Made by a program: the position numbers and the translations under genes. DNA of 64,000 nt from the NCBI GenBank assembly GCA_947034885.2, contig OX344753.2:3906001-3970000 (forward strand), given 5' to 3'. Below, one piece after another: positions 11,916 to 23,453 of the stretch (positions are counted from its first letter, which is position 1; each line of letters opens with the position of its first letter). The notes below the pieces were generated by a model. That model saw only the letters and a list, made by a program, of their open reading frames with translations, made no database searches and had not been told where the DNA came from. This DNA is from Thuidium tamariscinum. Its lineage: Eukaryota > Streptophyta > Bryopsida > Hypnales > Thuidiaceae.

Positions 11916-12868
11916 TTAACCCCTAAAGGTTTTTGACTATGTTTTCACCAAAAATGCTCCAAAACTGCCATTTCTAATACAAGTGCAATTTTTTTCTTAA
12001 AACACATTTTTGACTCATGTAACCATAGGATCTTGTAGTAAGGTGGTTTGTAAACATGTGGAAAAAATTTCAGAAATTTCCACCGTGTAGATTGCAAGAT
12101 ATAAGCATTTGAATTGACAAAAATTGTTTTTTTATCCCTGCGAAAATCCAGGCAGCCGCACTTCACAAGGTCACATTTGTGTGAAAAAAATTCAAAATGG
12201 TGGTTACTCTTTGTATTCATACTTCAATGCAAGTTGGCTACATTCTCAAAAAATTTCAAACCATTTGGAATTGTACAACATATAGGAAAAAATAAGTAAG
12301 TAGAAAGAAGTAAAAAATGAGCCAAAATACTAAATTGTGAACATTTTATTCATGGAATTGAAAATTTTCAATCCCAATGGTTAAAATGTTGTAATAAACA
12401 ATCTACACCTTCTATTTTTATTTTCTTTCCAAAAATATGAAAAATTGAATTAAATGAAGAATTTCGAACTTTTTTTGTACTGTAGAGATTCTGTAACTGG
12501 CCGCAAACTACCCCAAACTCAAAATCTTCATAACTTTTGACTCATTGATCGGAATGGATTGATTCAAAGCTTCACATGTCTATATAAACCTAAAGAACAA
12601 ATCTGAAATTTCACTTTTTGAAAAAAAGTTTTTTTGAAGAAGTTTTTTCAGCTGCCTAGGCTGCCCGCCGAGTAAAGAAAACAACATATCCTACCATAAC
12701 TTTGTAACCGTGAAGTCAAAAGTTATGAAAATTGTCGGGCCTTAAATCTACTCCTTGGGCACACATTGTCTCAAAATTTCAAAGAAAAAAAATAAAAACT
12801 CCATCTATAGTGAGTTGCCCAAAAAATTTATAATCTAAAAAAATGTTGTTCAGGGCTTTAGGGGTTAA
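11916..12868. mobile_element. TTAA-bordered element, left copy of a palindromic pair
   Basis: This copy starts TTAACCCCTAAAGG and ends CTTTAGGGGTTAA, and the interior is non-coding. Blocks such as 'ttgtacaacatatagg' and 'cataacttttgactcattgat' recur in the related copies at 33524, 44885 and 45997. The final TTAA (12865-12868) is shared with the next element, which is a copy in the opposite orientation. Confidence 0.7.
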
Positions 12869-13816
12869 CCCCTAAAGCCCTAAACTACATTTTTTGCCAA
12901 CATAGCAATTTTGGACAACCTACTACGGATGGAGTTTTCTTGTTTTTTTCTTTGAAATTTTCACTCAACATTTTCCCAAGGGATAACTCTAAGGCTAGAC
13001 AATCTTCATAACTCTTGATTTCATGGTTAAGAAGTTATTGTATAATAAGTAGTTTTCATTGCTTAGTGAATAATTTGAATAGCTAATTTTTTTTAAATTA
13101 ATTTTTAAAGAAATAAAAATCTGAAATTGGTATATTAAATTTATATTTAGATGAAAATATTTGAATCATTCCATTTTGATTAATGAGATGAAAGTTATAA
13201 AGAGTTTTAGTTTGGAGTAGTTTGGAGGTAGTTATAGAATCTCTATTCTAAAAAAAATTGAATTTCTTAATTTAATTCAATTTTTTAATATTTTTGGAAA
13301 TAAAAATAAAAATATCAGGTGTAGATTTTTCATTACAACAATACAACCATAGGATTGGCATTTTTCAAATTCATAAATAAATTGTAAATAATTTAGTATT
13401 TTGAATTATTCTCTACGGACCTCTTTCTATTGACTATTTTTTCCTATATGTTGTACAACTTCAAATGATTTGAAAATTTTCAAGCATGTAGCCCACTTGC
13501 TTGAAAAACAAATCTAAAGAGTGACTACCATTTCAAACATATTTTCATACAAATGTGACCATCAAAAGTCCAATTGCCCATTTTTTTACAAAATTAAAAT
13601 AAGGATATTTTTCCAATTAAACGCTAATATTTTAAAAATCTATACGATAGAAATTTTTGAAACTTCTTTGACATCTTTTTGAACTAGCTTACTACAAGAT
13701 CCTACAATTACATGGGTCCAATTAATTAATTTTTTCTAAAAGTTGATATTTACACTAAAAATGGCACTTTTAAAGTTTTTTCAGTAAAAACATAGTTAAA
13801 AAACTTTAAGGATTAA
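12865..13816. mobile_element. TTAA-bordered element, right copy of the pair
   Basis: This copy starts TTAACCCCTAAAGC at the shared TTAA and ends with the decayed TTTAAGGATTAA. Read on the minus strand it aligns with 11916-12868, for example 'actatgttttcaccaaaaat' against 'actatgtttttactgaaaaa', and 'aggatcttgtagtaag' in both. The two together form a palindrome of about 1.9 kb without coding capacity. Confidence 0.65.
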
Positions 13817-15935
13817 TAGACAAGGCAAGAAGATAGAGCCAAAATTTCTAACCTAAAATTAAAATGAATGAAAAGTCTATTGAGATACATCTAATGACTT
13901 GTTATAGATGTTGAAACTTATCACTTGCTTTACATTATAATAGTGGCCCACTTCCTACATTAATATATATAGGGAGTGAATAAGGAAAATTTATGGTTAA
14001 AACCTCTAATAAGTTAGATTTGGATTAGCAAAGGTGATGACCCCTATGGAGAATGGAGTTTATACATGGATTGGCTTAGTGAGGTTGAATGAGATTATTT
14101 AATTGTTCAAAAGTAATAAGTAAGGATGTGAATTATGTTTCATGGATTGTAAATAAGAGATTATCCCATATTCCAGTCAATCGTGATAAGTGAGTATTTT
14201 TTCTCAATCCAAAAGAAATTATGTATGAAATCTAAGATAAATATGCCAATCATTGCACAAACTAAATTCAAATCTTACTCCATAATATTATAGGAAATTG
14301 CAAACTCTAAAATTTCATTCAATTAATAAATGCCATGTTAAGATTCACTTTCAAAAAATAATGTACAAATTGGTTTTCTCTTATAAAATAATTTCATTCC
14401 AACTTTAAGTTGCCAATCCTAAAATATAGTAAAAAAGAGCTTATTAACCTTCACCACATACTTTGTAGTGCTTATGCATTGGCAAAAAAACAAGTTCACA
14501 TAGTGTTCTCCATATTGTGCAGTAGAGAGTATAGTTTTAAGCAATCTATAGTTAATGGTCTGCTTACCTTATATTGTTGAGAGGTTTTCAAGCCATGGGT
14601 TCATATTCATCAAAATAAGGGTAGACCAAAATGTATAGAGAGATATGTATTACAAGTTTACAACTAGAAAATAAATGAGGCCTTTACATGTTGTAAGCAT
14701 AGAACAAAAGTGTTGGCTAGGATGAATAATCAATCCAAAAGTAGTCAAAATTAATGTATTTATGTACATAGGACCATACATGATAAAAATTAAAGTGTTC
14801 ATTTGCTTTATTTTTAAGAAAAAATTCTCCTTAAAGTGTCAATCCTTATAAGGTTTAGTGAATACTAACTTAGAAAGGACACTTATAGAATTTTCTTCTA
14901 TACCAACTTTATGAATTCACAACTAAATCTATAAGAGCTTGAAGAATACAAACACTCTATACACTCCCATTTTATTTTTGGAATGTTTAATGTGGCTTTT
15001 ATATCATTAAAGTGTAAAAGAATTATTTTTTTTAATAAAAATGTTGATTGAAATTTTTTTAGAACTGAACAAACTAAAGATCTATATTTGTTCCATTCTA
15101 GTTTCTTTTTTTCTCATGTAAAAATGGTCTATTTACAATGAAATATTAGTATTTCATATTTTAAAGTCAATTTTTATTTTCACTCATGTAAAAATGATTA
15201 TTATACAATGATATATTGGCTTTCCCTCTTTAGAGTGGAGTAACAATCAACAATTGTTTGACCATCTACAAATCTAAGGTTTTGTTTTCCTTTGGCCATC
15301 CATAAATTACACAGTTTGAGTTGGCCCACATTTCAACTAATATTGCCTTCAAATTTTTGCATGTATAGCTTTTATTGATGAAAAATCCACTCACTTTAGT
15401 TCAAATCCAATCAATTATATTGAGCTACTCCCTTAAAAATATTCATTCATCAAAATATTCTTCATTAGAAAAGAAATGAAAGTTTGAAAACATTTAACAA
15501 CTTGAATTGGGTAGTTACAAACTCACTATGTGCATAGGCTAATACATAGCTAAATATAATTCTCCCTTTTTGTTTCTCCAAATCAAGTAGAAATTAAGAA
15601 TTTTTTTTGCTATTTTGTAATATTTAATATTTTTATTTCTTACCTTTTGATAGATATTTCCAAACTTGAGTTCAAATTTATATGATTAAATTTTGTATTT
15701 TATACTATATTTGTTTGTTTGAGTCTTCTATTTGTGATGGCAAGTCAAATTTCAACAACTACTAGGTTGTTGAGGTTGTACTTGATACCATTAAAAAGCC
15801 TTGAATAAAGTGATACTTATATAGCAAGGTTGTATAAGTCATTCCAATGTGTAAAGTAGAAAATATTAAGCATCAAAAAAAAGATTAGTGGAAAATAATG
15901 TTGTTGTGGCAACAAAATATGACAAGCTATACTTA

Positions 15936-16157
15936 AAATTGTATTTGGTGTCATAATTATGATGTATATGTTGAATAGAAGAACTTATTCACTATTTGCA
16001 AATATTTGTACAAATGGTGTCATTCAAATCCTCTTGTGTGTTATAAACAATGTCTCTAATACTAATAAGAATTATCAACCTAAAGAAATGACAACATTGA
16101 CAAAAATGTTGACATCTACTATGCACAACAATTATGACACCAAATATAATTTTTAAG
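15936..16157. repeat. Foldback (inverted repeat) about 220 bp
   Basis: The left arm carries 'gtatttggtgtcataatta' and the right arm its inverted complement 'aattatgacaccaaatata', separated by about 150 bp. It abuts the LTR that starts at 16161. It is probably a decayed MITE. No target duplication was identified. Confidence 0.55.
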
Positions 16158-16160
16158 GTA

Positions 16161-16816
16161 TGATAGAACCTCTCTAACTCAACCTTCTCTAAGCCAATAA
16201 ACCTTTGTGATTCAATGTATTAGGGCTGCTTCACACTATAGCCAAAGATCAAGAGTCCATCAATTTGCACCAATCAGATTTAAGAAAACCATGATTTTGG
16301 CTCCTCGACCCTTCACACTAGATATTGCGAATGCAACTTTTGGATGGAACCGAGATCAGAATTGAAGAGACTCCTCAAACAAGACCAATAATAAGACAGA
16401 ATGGAGGGATTCCTCCAAGAAAAACTAGATTGGAGTTAGAAATTCTAGGATAAGGCTTGGATTGGCAAGAATAGGGTAGGTACAACTGGCGTTGACGAGA
16501 GTGAGGAGAAATATCCCTCAACTCTCCATTTATACTAATCTAAGACTTAGACTAGTACCTAAGACGACTAGGAGTACACAACTCTCTATTTATACTAATC
16601 TAGGACTAGACTATTACCTAAGATAACTTGGAGTGCACAATTTTCTAGTTATATTAATCTAGGACTAGACTAGTACCTAAGACGACTTGGAGTGGTAAAA
16701 GGCAGTTGCCTTCACCTACAAGTTATTCAAGGGTAGTGGCTTGTCTTGCAAGCTAACTAGAGGCAATTGTCTTTGTGGTTTGACATCCAGCACGTATATA
16801 TATGTCAGTGACATCA
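16161..16816 (-). mobile_element. Putative 3' LTR of a Ty3 chromovirus
   Basis: On the minus strand this segment follows a purine-rich tract (AAGAAGGAGG) and begins TGATGTCA. It ends CTATCA, so TGAT...ATCA brackets it. It lies directly downstream of chromodomain coding sequence read on the same strand, where a 3' LTR is expected. It contains three tandem units of about 60 bp. No second LTR is present in the window to confirm the limits. Confidence 0.6.
16521..16698. repeat. Three tandem units of about 60 bp inside the LTR
   Basis: Three successive units each carry 'tatactaatct', 'gactagactag.acctaaga' and 'cttggagt' with a few substitutions. The units begin near 16521, 16581 and 16640. They resemble the tandem subrepeats often seen in LTR U3 regions, where they can carry transcription signals. 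That function is not shown here. Confidence 0.8.
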
Positions 16817-16879
16817 CCTCCTTCTTAAGGGAAGAGTTCTACGAGTCCCTCTGTTTGCCAATAGTTATGTACATCTCAG

Positions 16880-17602
16880 ACTTAAACATTTGTGGACTCA
16901 GTTTCTTCAGGTACTATTGATGGAATGCTTGTACCATCTCTGGAGCATTTTCAATGTTGGTCATAGGTTCCTAAGTTCTTTCACTAATTTCATAAACTTG
17001 CCAATGAACAAAATATTTCAATTTCTTGCAAATAATGCAACAATCAAGGATTTTGGTGACCTCAAACTCTTCATCACTATTGATTTCAATTGGAGGTGGA
17101 GGTACTTGTGTTTGCCTTGGTACAATTGATTTTTTGTACGGCTCCAAAAGATAAACATGAAATATTGGATGTATTTTCAAGGAAGCATGTAATTGAAGTT
17201 GATAAGCCACGTTGTTTACTTGTTTTATGACCAAAAAAGGTCCAAGACATCAATAATCAAGTTTATCACTAGGCCAACAAGTTCTCAAATTTTAACGAAG
17301 CAACCATACTTTGTCTCTAGTCCAAATAGGTAGGTGTTGCTTCCAAGTTTTATCCGCATTCTCCTTTTGTTTCTCTTGAGCTTTGACAATCTTTGCTTTC
17401 ATCTCCTTGTGTATTTCCAAAAGTCGATTAGCTGGATTTTTTGCTGCCGGATTCTTCGCAATATTGAATTGGTCCAATCTTTGATGGTACCTGTAGTTGG
17501 CAAAGAATGGTGTTTGTCAAATGGACTCTTGGAAAGTATTGTTGTATGTAAATTCAACTAGTAGCAATAGGTCCACCCAATTGTCTTTATTGTACATAAG
17601 GT
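16880..17602 (-). pseudogene. Ty3/chromovirus integrase C-terminus and chromodomain (remnant)
   Basis: Read on the minus strand, this holds the end of an LTR retrotransposon polyprotein. First comes the end of the integrase core (AEFTYNN-like 'LLVEFTYNNTF'). The basic C-terminal integrase region follows ('KVWLLR', 'LGPFLVIKQVNNVAYQLQL', 'IHPIFHVYLLEPYK'). A chromodomain-like tail comes last ('EFEVTKILD', 'LKYFVHWQVYEISERTW'). In-frame stops and a frame change show that it is dead. The upstream part (rest of integrase, RT, RNase H, gag) is missing, cut off at about 17602 where Harbinger-derived sequence begins. Such chromodomains steer integration to heterochromatin in the family. Confidence 0.85.
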
Positions 17603-17658
17603 TTATATAAGGTGGTATTTGATTTAGTGACAGGTATCTTTTGAACACCAACATTAGA

Positions 17659-18178
17659 ATGGGCAATCAAACATCACAATCGCCAATCTCAAGGCTAGTG
17701 AAGGAAAAAATTCAAGCTATTGATTTGAATTCCCAACAATTAGATGATGATGTGATAAAGGGAGATGTATAGGAAGTGCATCCAGGTGGTGTAATTTCTT
17801 CTTAACTATGGTCTAATGATGAGGTGTTGGTTTTGTATACGACGTATCAAGAGTAGCCATTAGTTAGCAGTCCTAATAGTACCAACTGAATTGTGTTGCA
17901 TCAAACCCAAACCTAGAAGTGGGAGAGGTTAGCAAATAGATGCCATCAATTAGGGTGTCATAGAAGTCCAAATCAGTGCCATAATAAAAGGGACCAAACA
18001 AGAGCAGATTTTAAGAAAGTATATGATTATGAGTCAAATATTCCAAGTGGAAGACCATCTTTTTGGCCGTACCCAAAGAAAGATGCAAATTGGATATTTA
18101 AATTGAAAATCCTTACGAAGAAGGAAGTATATAACCATATCTGCTCTTGGTTGCCTCGAGCATCTTAAGATGTTTAAC
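17659..18178 (+). pseudogene. SANT/trihelix accessory protein of a PIF/Harbinger element, N-terminal part (broken)
   Basis: The frame begins MGNQTSQSPISRLVKEK and, after stops, continues with 'WSNDEVLVLYTTYQE', 'KWERLANRCHQLGCHRSPNQC' and 'DFKKVYDYESNIPSGRPSFW'. These are the spaced tryptophans of a Myb/SANT-trihelix DNA-binding domain. PIF/Harbinger transposons carry such a second gene, whose product brings the transposase to the element ends and the nucleus. At least three in-frame stops and a MITE inserted at 18179 make it a pseudogene. Its likely C-terminal coding occurs twice nearby, around 18680-18900 on the minus strand and 19740-19975 on the plus strand, ending QSLVPGPPYQ. Confidence 0.7.
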
Positions 18179-18539
18179 CATAAGAGGATTTTTGGGCCCC
18201 CAGAAGACCGTTTCAGGGGTGTTCCCCGAAATTGTTCCCATTGCTGCAGATCATCCCCCCGCTGGTCCGAATTTTTGAATTTTGAAAAAAAAAATTAAAA
18301 TTTTTTTTTCCAAAAAACTTCAGAATGTACTAAAGAGCAAAAAAATGATTTAAAAAAATATTTTTTTTTCAAAAAAATGTTTTAAAAATATTTAATAATT
18401 AATTAAAATTATTCAAAAATTAGTATTTTCTAATGTGGCAGTCACTCGACCACATCAGCATCGCGTTCCTAGAGTTCCTAGTGCATTCCCAACATCTGGG
18501 AACTCGCAGTCTTGTACAGCAGCTGAAAATCCTCTTATG
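18179..18539. mobile_element. MITE family C copy 1 (CATAAGAGGATTTT ends)
   Basis: The element has inverted ends CATAAGAGGATTTT and AAAATCCTCTTATG. It has a GC-rich left part ('ggcccccagaagaccgtttc'), an A/T-rich middle and a right part with 'tcgaccacatcagcatcgcg'. The copy at 21893-22249 aligns along its whole length. Ends could instead be AGAGG flanked by TA (18183-18535). The C and G outside the TA match in both copies, which favours the longer terminus. Confidence 0.8.
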
Positions 18540-21165
18540 AAAAGCATTTGATGGATTCTACCTTATTCAACAATCCATCCGGTACATGATATCTTCTATA
18601 TGTTTGAAGACTATATGTTGTATTGTCATTGCAATTTTTAAAAGCTGTAATCTTTGTTTTAAGGCCTTGAAGTCTTTATTGATATGGAGGACCGGGCACA
18701 AGAGATTGTCCTAGTATTGCCATTGCATTTAGAGCCCCTACTAGTGCTTGAGAGGTTTCTCTAGTAGCCTCTAATTTTTGTCTCTCCATTTCTATGAGCT
18801 CACAATGCCTTGCATATTCTCTATCTCAAGTTGTATGAAGACTTTCTATGAGCTTCTTTCCTATTGAAAAGAAGAACAATCTATAGAGCTTCTAAAGTGC
18901 AAGGCAATGTCTTCCTTCTTTTTGTTGTGTCTGAACAAGAATCCATTTCTACTGGATCATCTTCAGAGGGCAATTGCAAGAAACACTTGTCCTATTTTCC
19001 GTCACACCTCATGTGCTGATTTGTTTTTTGGCCATAACTTCTATGTTTTGGCTCCAAATGACTCAAGATTTATAGAGAAGATACTCATAGGTACCATACA
19101 CATTCTCTAATTTTTTCATAATTTTCAAAAATATTTTGATTTCAAAATAGTACTAGTGATTGAATGTCACACTTGGCAGTTTAGGGGTTTTTAGTCACTA
19201 AGGAGTACCTTTTTTTAATGATTTTGAGATGAAATTTGGATGAGATGGTCTCCTAATAGACTTATAGCTCTCCACATGAGGGATTTTGAGAAAAGTTATT
19301 TTTATGATGTGTGGAAGTCGACAAAGTCAGCTTCCTTCTAGTTGCATTTTGAAACATATAAAGTATTATTTTAGTGATTTTTTTGATGAATGACCATCTC
19401 CATAAAGTTGTTGCAAATGGCCACTTTTTATTTTTTGTATTTACTTATTTTTACTAATTTTACCGAATTAAAACATGAAGGTATGTATTTTCTTGAGATT
19501 TGGCGCTTTTTAAGTTCTCCTACTTAGAGAATTTTTCTATCAATTTCCTTCAGTGAAAACCTTCATTTTATGGGTGTATACATTATTCTTATTTTTCAAA
19601 TTTTTTTCAAATTGATTTTCTAATTTTAAAGTACTCCAGAAAAAGTCACAAGTACTGTAGTAAAACGCAACAAATAGGACAAGTGTTTCTTGCAATCACC
19701 CCAGATACAGATTCTTGTTCAAACACAGCAAAAAGAAGGAAAACATTGCCTTGCACTTTAGAAGCTCTATAGAATGTTCTTCTTTTCAATAGGAAAAAAG
19801 CTCATAGAAAGTCTTCATACAACTTGAGATAGAGAAGATGCAAGGCATTGCGAGCTCATAGAAATAGAGAGACAAAAATTAGAGGCTACTAGAGAAACCT
19901 CTCAAGCACTAGTAGGGGCTCTAAATGCAATGGCAATACTAGGACAATCTCTTGTGCCCGGTCCTCCACGTCAATAAAGACTTCAAGGCCTTAAAACAAA
20001 GATTATAGCTTTGAGATTGGCGATTGTGATGTTTGATTGTCCATTCTAATGTTGGTGTTCAAAAGATACCTGTCACTAAATCAAATACCACCTTACACAA
20101 ACCTTACAACAAAAATTAAAGAAAATTCTAGGCTTAAAATATAAAGACTCAACGTACCCTTCAATTCAAAATATGTTTGTATTGGTCTTTGTATTCATTT
20201 TTGTATTCATTTTATAGTACAATGTAAAGAAAAAGTAAAAGAAATATCTTACCTCAAACAAAAAGGAAAATAAATATTTTACTTTGAATAAGGAGTTAGA
20301 GAGATATTTTATTTTGAACTTCAAATGTAATATACATATAAAAGTAAAGGAATGGTACATATAAATAGAAGTCCACTAGATGAAAAAGTAGATGTGAAGT
20401 TCAATTTATCAACCATAATGTTATTAAAAATAGTAGAAGATTAAAGTACATTTTTAATTTTAAGTTGTACAACTTGTACTTAGTCTCAACTAAACAAGAA
20501 GTCAAGAAGTCCTTTGAAGATTTCAATAAAATTCTACTATAAAAATAGTGTATGTAACAAAAAATTTGGTCTTTGCATTCATTTTAGATTATGGTGTTCC
20601 ATTCATTGTTGAACCTTCAAAATGGATACTAATAGGATTGCATTGTTAGATTTGTAGTCTGCCTCTTGTATTGCCCTTGGCTTAGTTGCTTTGCAAAATG
20701 ATGATGGTTCATTATTCTCCAATAAAAGAGTTTCACTAAGGGAGAACAATTCCCTTTCATCTCCAATAACCTTATCTCAATTTAGTATTGTACTAGCTTT
20801 TATAGAAGATGAGGACATAGTTTGTCTTATAATGAATTCTAACTTACAACCTAAAGACATACCTGGGATTCAATGGGGCCCATAGTATATAAAACCAAGA
20901 TTGTTGCATTGGTGGGACCTTTACTGTGAAGAAATAATTCACAATGATCCGAAAATATTTCAAAAAATGTTCAAAGTTTCTATAAGGATATTCAATTATT
21001 TATGTGAGTTGATAGGCATAGATTTGCAAAACAAAACACTTCCATTGTTCTATGGTACTCACAGTTGAAAGTTAGAGGTAGACAAACAAGTTGCTATGTC
21101 ATTGCATAGATTGGCTACCGATGATTCTTTGTTGAGTATATCAAAGTTGTTTGGAGTGTCTCCAT

Positions 21166-23453
21166 TGTCGTGTTGTAAATTCGTTCACTATGTAGAACTT
21201 TATGTTTATTGTTGAAGTAGAGGGTTTTTTGGAGAGTCTAATCCATCCATATGGAGTGGACTCTACCTTTTTTACCTCTATTTAACAACTATTTGACATT
21301 AATGTGATTTTTTAAATATTTGAAGTCATTTTAGGGTTTTAGTTAAAGTTTAAAGTTGTTTAAAAGAAAGGTGAAGTTTGTTTTACCTTTCATTTAGGAT
21401 TTTAAAAAAGGACTAGAAGTCCATGTAGGAGATAAAGATAGAGTTATAGGGGAGAAGAGAAATCTAATAGATGAACTCAAGCTCTTGTGACTTTTTAGAG
21501 GTCAAACTCTACTTAATTAGGTGGTGGATAGGATGGAACATCTTCTTCTTCTTTCCCTTGGTATACTTGGGAGGGATTATTGCACCTTGTATAGGGAGAG
21601 TTTTTCAATAAAAATTTGTAAGGCTGTTTATTTTATTTTTGTGATTTCAAAACCTTATCACTTGCTCTATTTGAGTTTTAATGCAAAGGTTATACTTGGG
21701 GAAGTGGGAGAGGCAAGATTGTTATAAATAGTGAGGGCTGAACTTTTGGAAGACTTATAATTATGTGGTGAAGAGGGCCCTTGATTTTCCAAGCCAAACC
21801 TAGTCGCAGCTAAACACCCTATATGTTCCCTAAGCGCGCTCCTCTCGACCTGACATTTGGTGCTTCCACTGAGAGTAGCTTTGGGGCAACTACATAAGAG
21901 AATTTTTGGGCCCCCAAGAGATTGTTTCAGGGGTGTTCCCCAAAATTGTTCCCACTGCTGCAGACCATCACCCTGCTGGTCTGAATTTTTGAATTTTGAA
22001 AAAAAAAAATTAAATTTTTTTTTTCAAAAAACTTCAGAATGTATGAAATAGAAAAAAAATGATTTAAAAAAAAAAAAAATTCAAATTAAAAAAATAAATA
22101 AAATTAATATTTAATTAAAATTAATAATTTATTTTTTTTCTGACGTGGCAGTCGCTCGACCACATCAGCATCGCGTTCCCAGCGTTCCCAATGCGTTCCC
22201 AGCGTCTGGGAACTCGCAGTCTCTTACAGGAGCTGAAAATCCTCTTATGGTTTGATTTAGGTATTATGGAGGACCTTAGAATTAGATAGGTGCTTGAGGT
22301 TGAAATTGGACATGCAGAGATTATTAAAGAGGAAGAGAGTGAAGAAGAGCATGGAGATGTTGGTAAAGTTTTGAGTGAAGAAATGAAAGGTGAAGTCTTG
22401 AAAATGTTTACTTGGGGTTTGTGTGGTAGAAAAAAGTTTAGGTTGTTGTGATGGTGTATACGGAACCACGGGTGCAGAGGAAATTAGAACTTTCAAAATC
22501 TCCAATGTATGTAATGGTGATATAGGTGTGGATTTTTAAATGTGATTGGATGCAATTCAACTTCCAATGGATGTTTTTGAAGATAACAAGGAGCCATAAA
22601 TGAGCAGGGATTATGAAAAAAAAAGAAAATTGGGCATCAATTTATAGAAGAGTCAATAGTAAAGCTGAAGATCAAAGGGGGTGAATTCTTGAAAAAAACA
22701 AAAAAGTTTTGAGGTGCTCTCAAAAGTCAAAATAACAAAGTATTTGTTTCTTCTACTAATGGATGTAAGTTTATTTGTGAAGAATTATGGGAAGGATGTT
22801 CAAATCTTCTTGATACATACTGGACGATGTACAGGTTTAGAGGGGGTGGATGTCGTGTTGTAAATTCATTCACTATGTAGAATTTTATGTTTATTGTTAA
22901 AGTAGAGGGTTTTTTGGAGAACCTAATTCAACCTTATGGAGTAGGCTCTACCTTTTTTACCTCTACCAAACGATTATTTGGCTTTAGTTTGTTTATTTCT
23001 ATAAGATAAGATTAGAAAGCTACATAGGAGTTAAAAATAAGATGATAAGATTTGGCTTTTAATTGAGTTAAAGTCTTAATGACTTACTAGGAGTTAAAGT
23101 CCTTTTACTTTGATAGAAAATATAGGGGATAAGGTGGGAGTGGTAGTTAAAGGTCTTCTTCCTCCTTATAATAAGGGGGAAAAACTTATACAGGAGATAC
23201 AAAAGAGATATGGAAGAGATACAGAAGAGATATAGAGGATACAAATGAGAAGAGGAGAGAGGATCATTATATGTTGTAAAAAACAAATTTTGCTATGAAA
23301 TATTTGGAGTTTTCTATGGAAATTATATATAGAGTTTGTTTGCTATGAATATTTGTGTGAATATTTATTTCTAGATATTTAATTGGTCTCAATCCATTCT
23401 AGTTGTAGCTAGGATTCTTGTGGTTTCCCTTCACAAGACTTCTTGCTCTGACA
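21166..23453 (+). mobile_element. Short non-autonomous LTR retrotransposon inside the transposase
   Basis: The 5' LTR is 21166-21855 and the 3' LTR 22851-23453. Both start TGTCGTGTTGTAAATTC and end TGACA. The interior starts with a primer-binding-like TTTGGTGCTTCCACTGAGAG. It ends with the polypurine tract AGAGGGGGTGGA immediately before the 3' LTR. The interior (about 1 kb, including a 350-bp MITE) has no gag or pol, so the element depended on another for movement. It splits the Harbinger transposase between FGVSP and PSTISK. The target duplication is unclear (tccat against ccgtc), perhaps through mutation. Confidence 0.85.
21893..22249. mobile_element. MITE family C copy 2, inside the LTR element
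   Basis: The ends are CATAAGAGAATTTT and AAAATCCTCTTATG. It aligns with 18179-18539 from end to end, including the 'ggcccccaagagattgtttc' and 'tcgaccacatcagcatcgcg' blocks. It sits just after the primer-binding site of the LTR element, so it is the youngest layer of the nest. Its interior contains poly-A and poly-T runs and no frame. Confidence 0.8.

Larger units (their letters stand above)
8936..16160. other. Gene-free stretch after RAB23
   Basis: No recognisable gene was found in about 7.2 kb. It begins with probable RAB23 3'UTR. It then holds a 53-bp tandem duplication, MITE family B, a C-rich minisatellite, a Mutator-like MITE and a palindromic pair of TTAA-bordered elements. After that come about 2 kb of plain AT-rich DNA and a foldback at 15936-16157. 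A 166-codon frame at 9113-9613 spans the tandem duplication and matches nothing I know. Confidence 0.6.
17598..20109. repeat. Large inverted duplication of PIF/Harbinger accessory-gene DNA
   Basis: The left arm starts 'aaggtttatataaggtggta' at 17598. Its inverted counterpart ends at about 20109. Both arms carry the same 95-bp segment that includes the accessory gene's start (MGNQTSQSPIS on the plus strand, MDNQTSQSPIS on the minus strand). They also share a 350-bp segment with the gene's C-terminal coding (18640-19000 against 19660-19990). The left arm additionally keeps about 950 bp (SANT domain plus a MITE) that the right arm lacks. A unique spacer of about 650 bp separates the arms. Confidence 0.75.
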
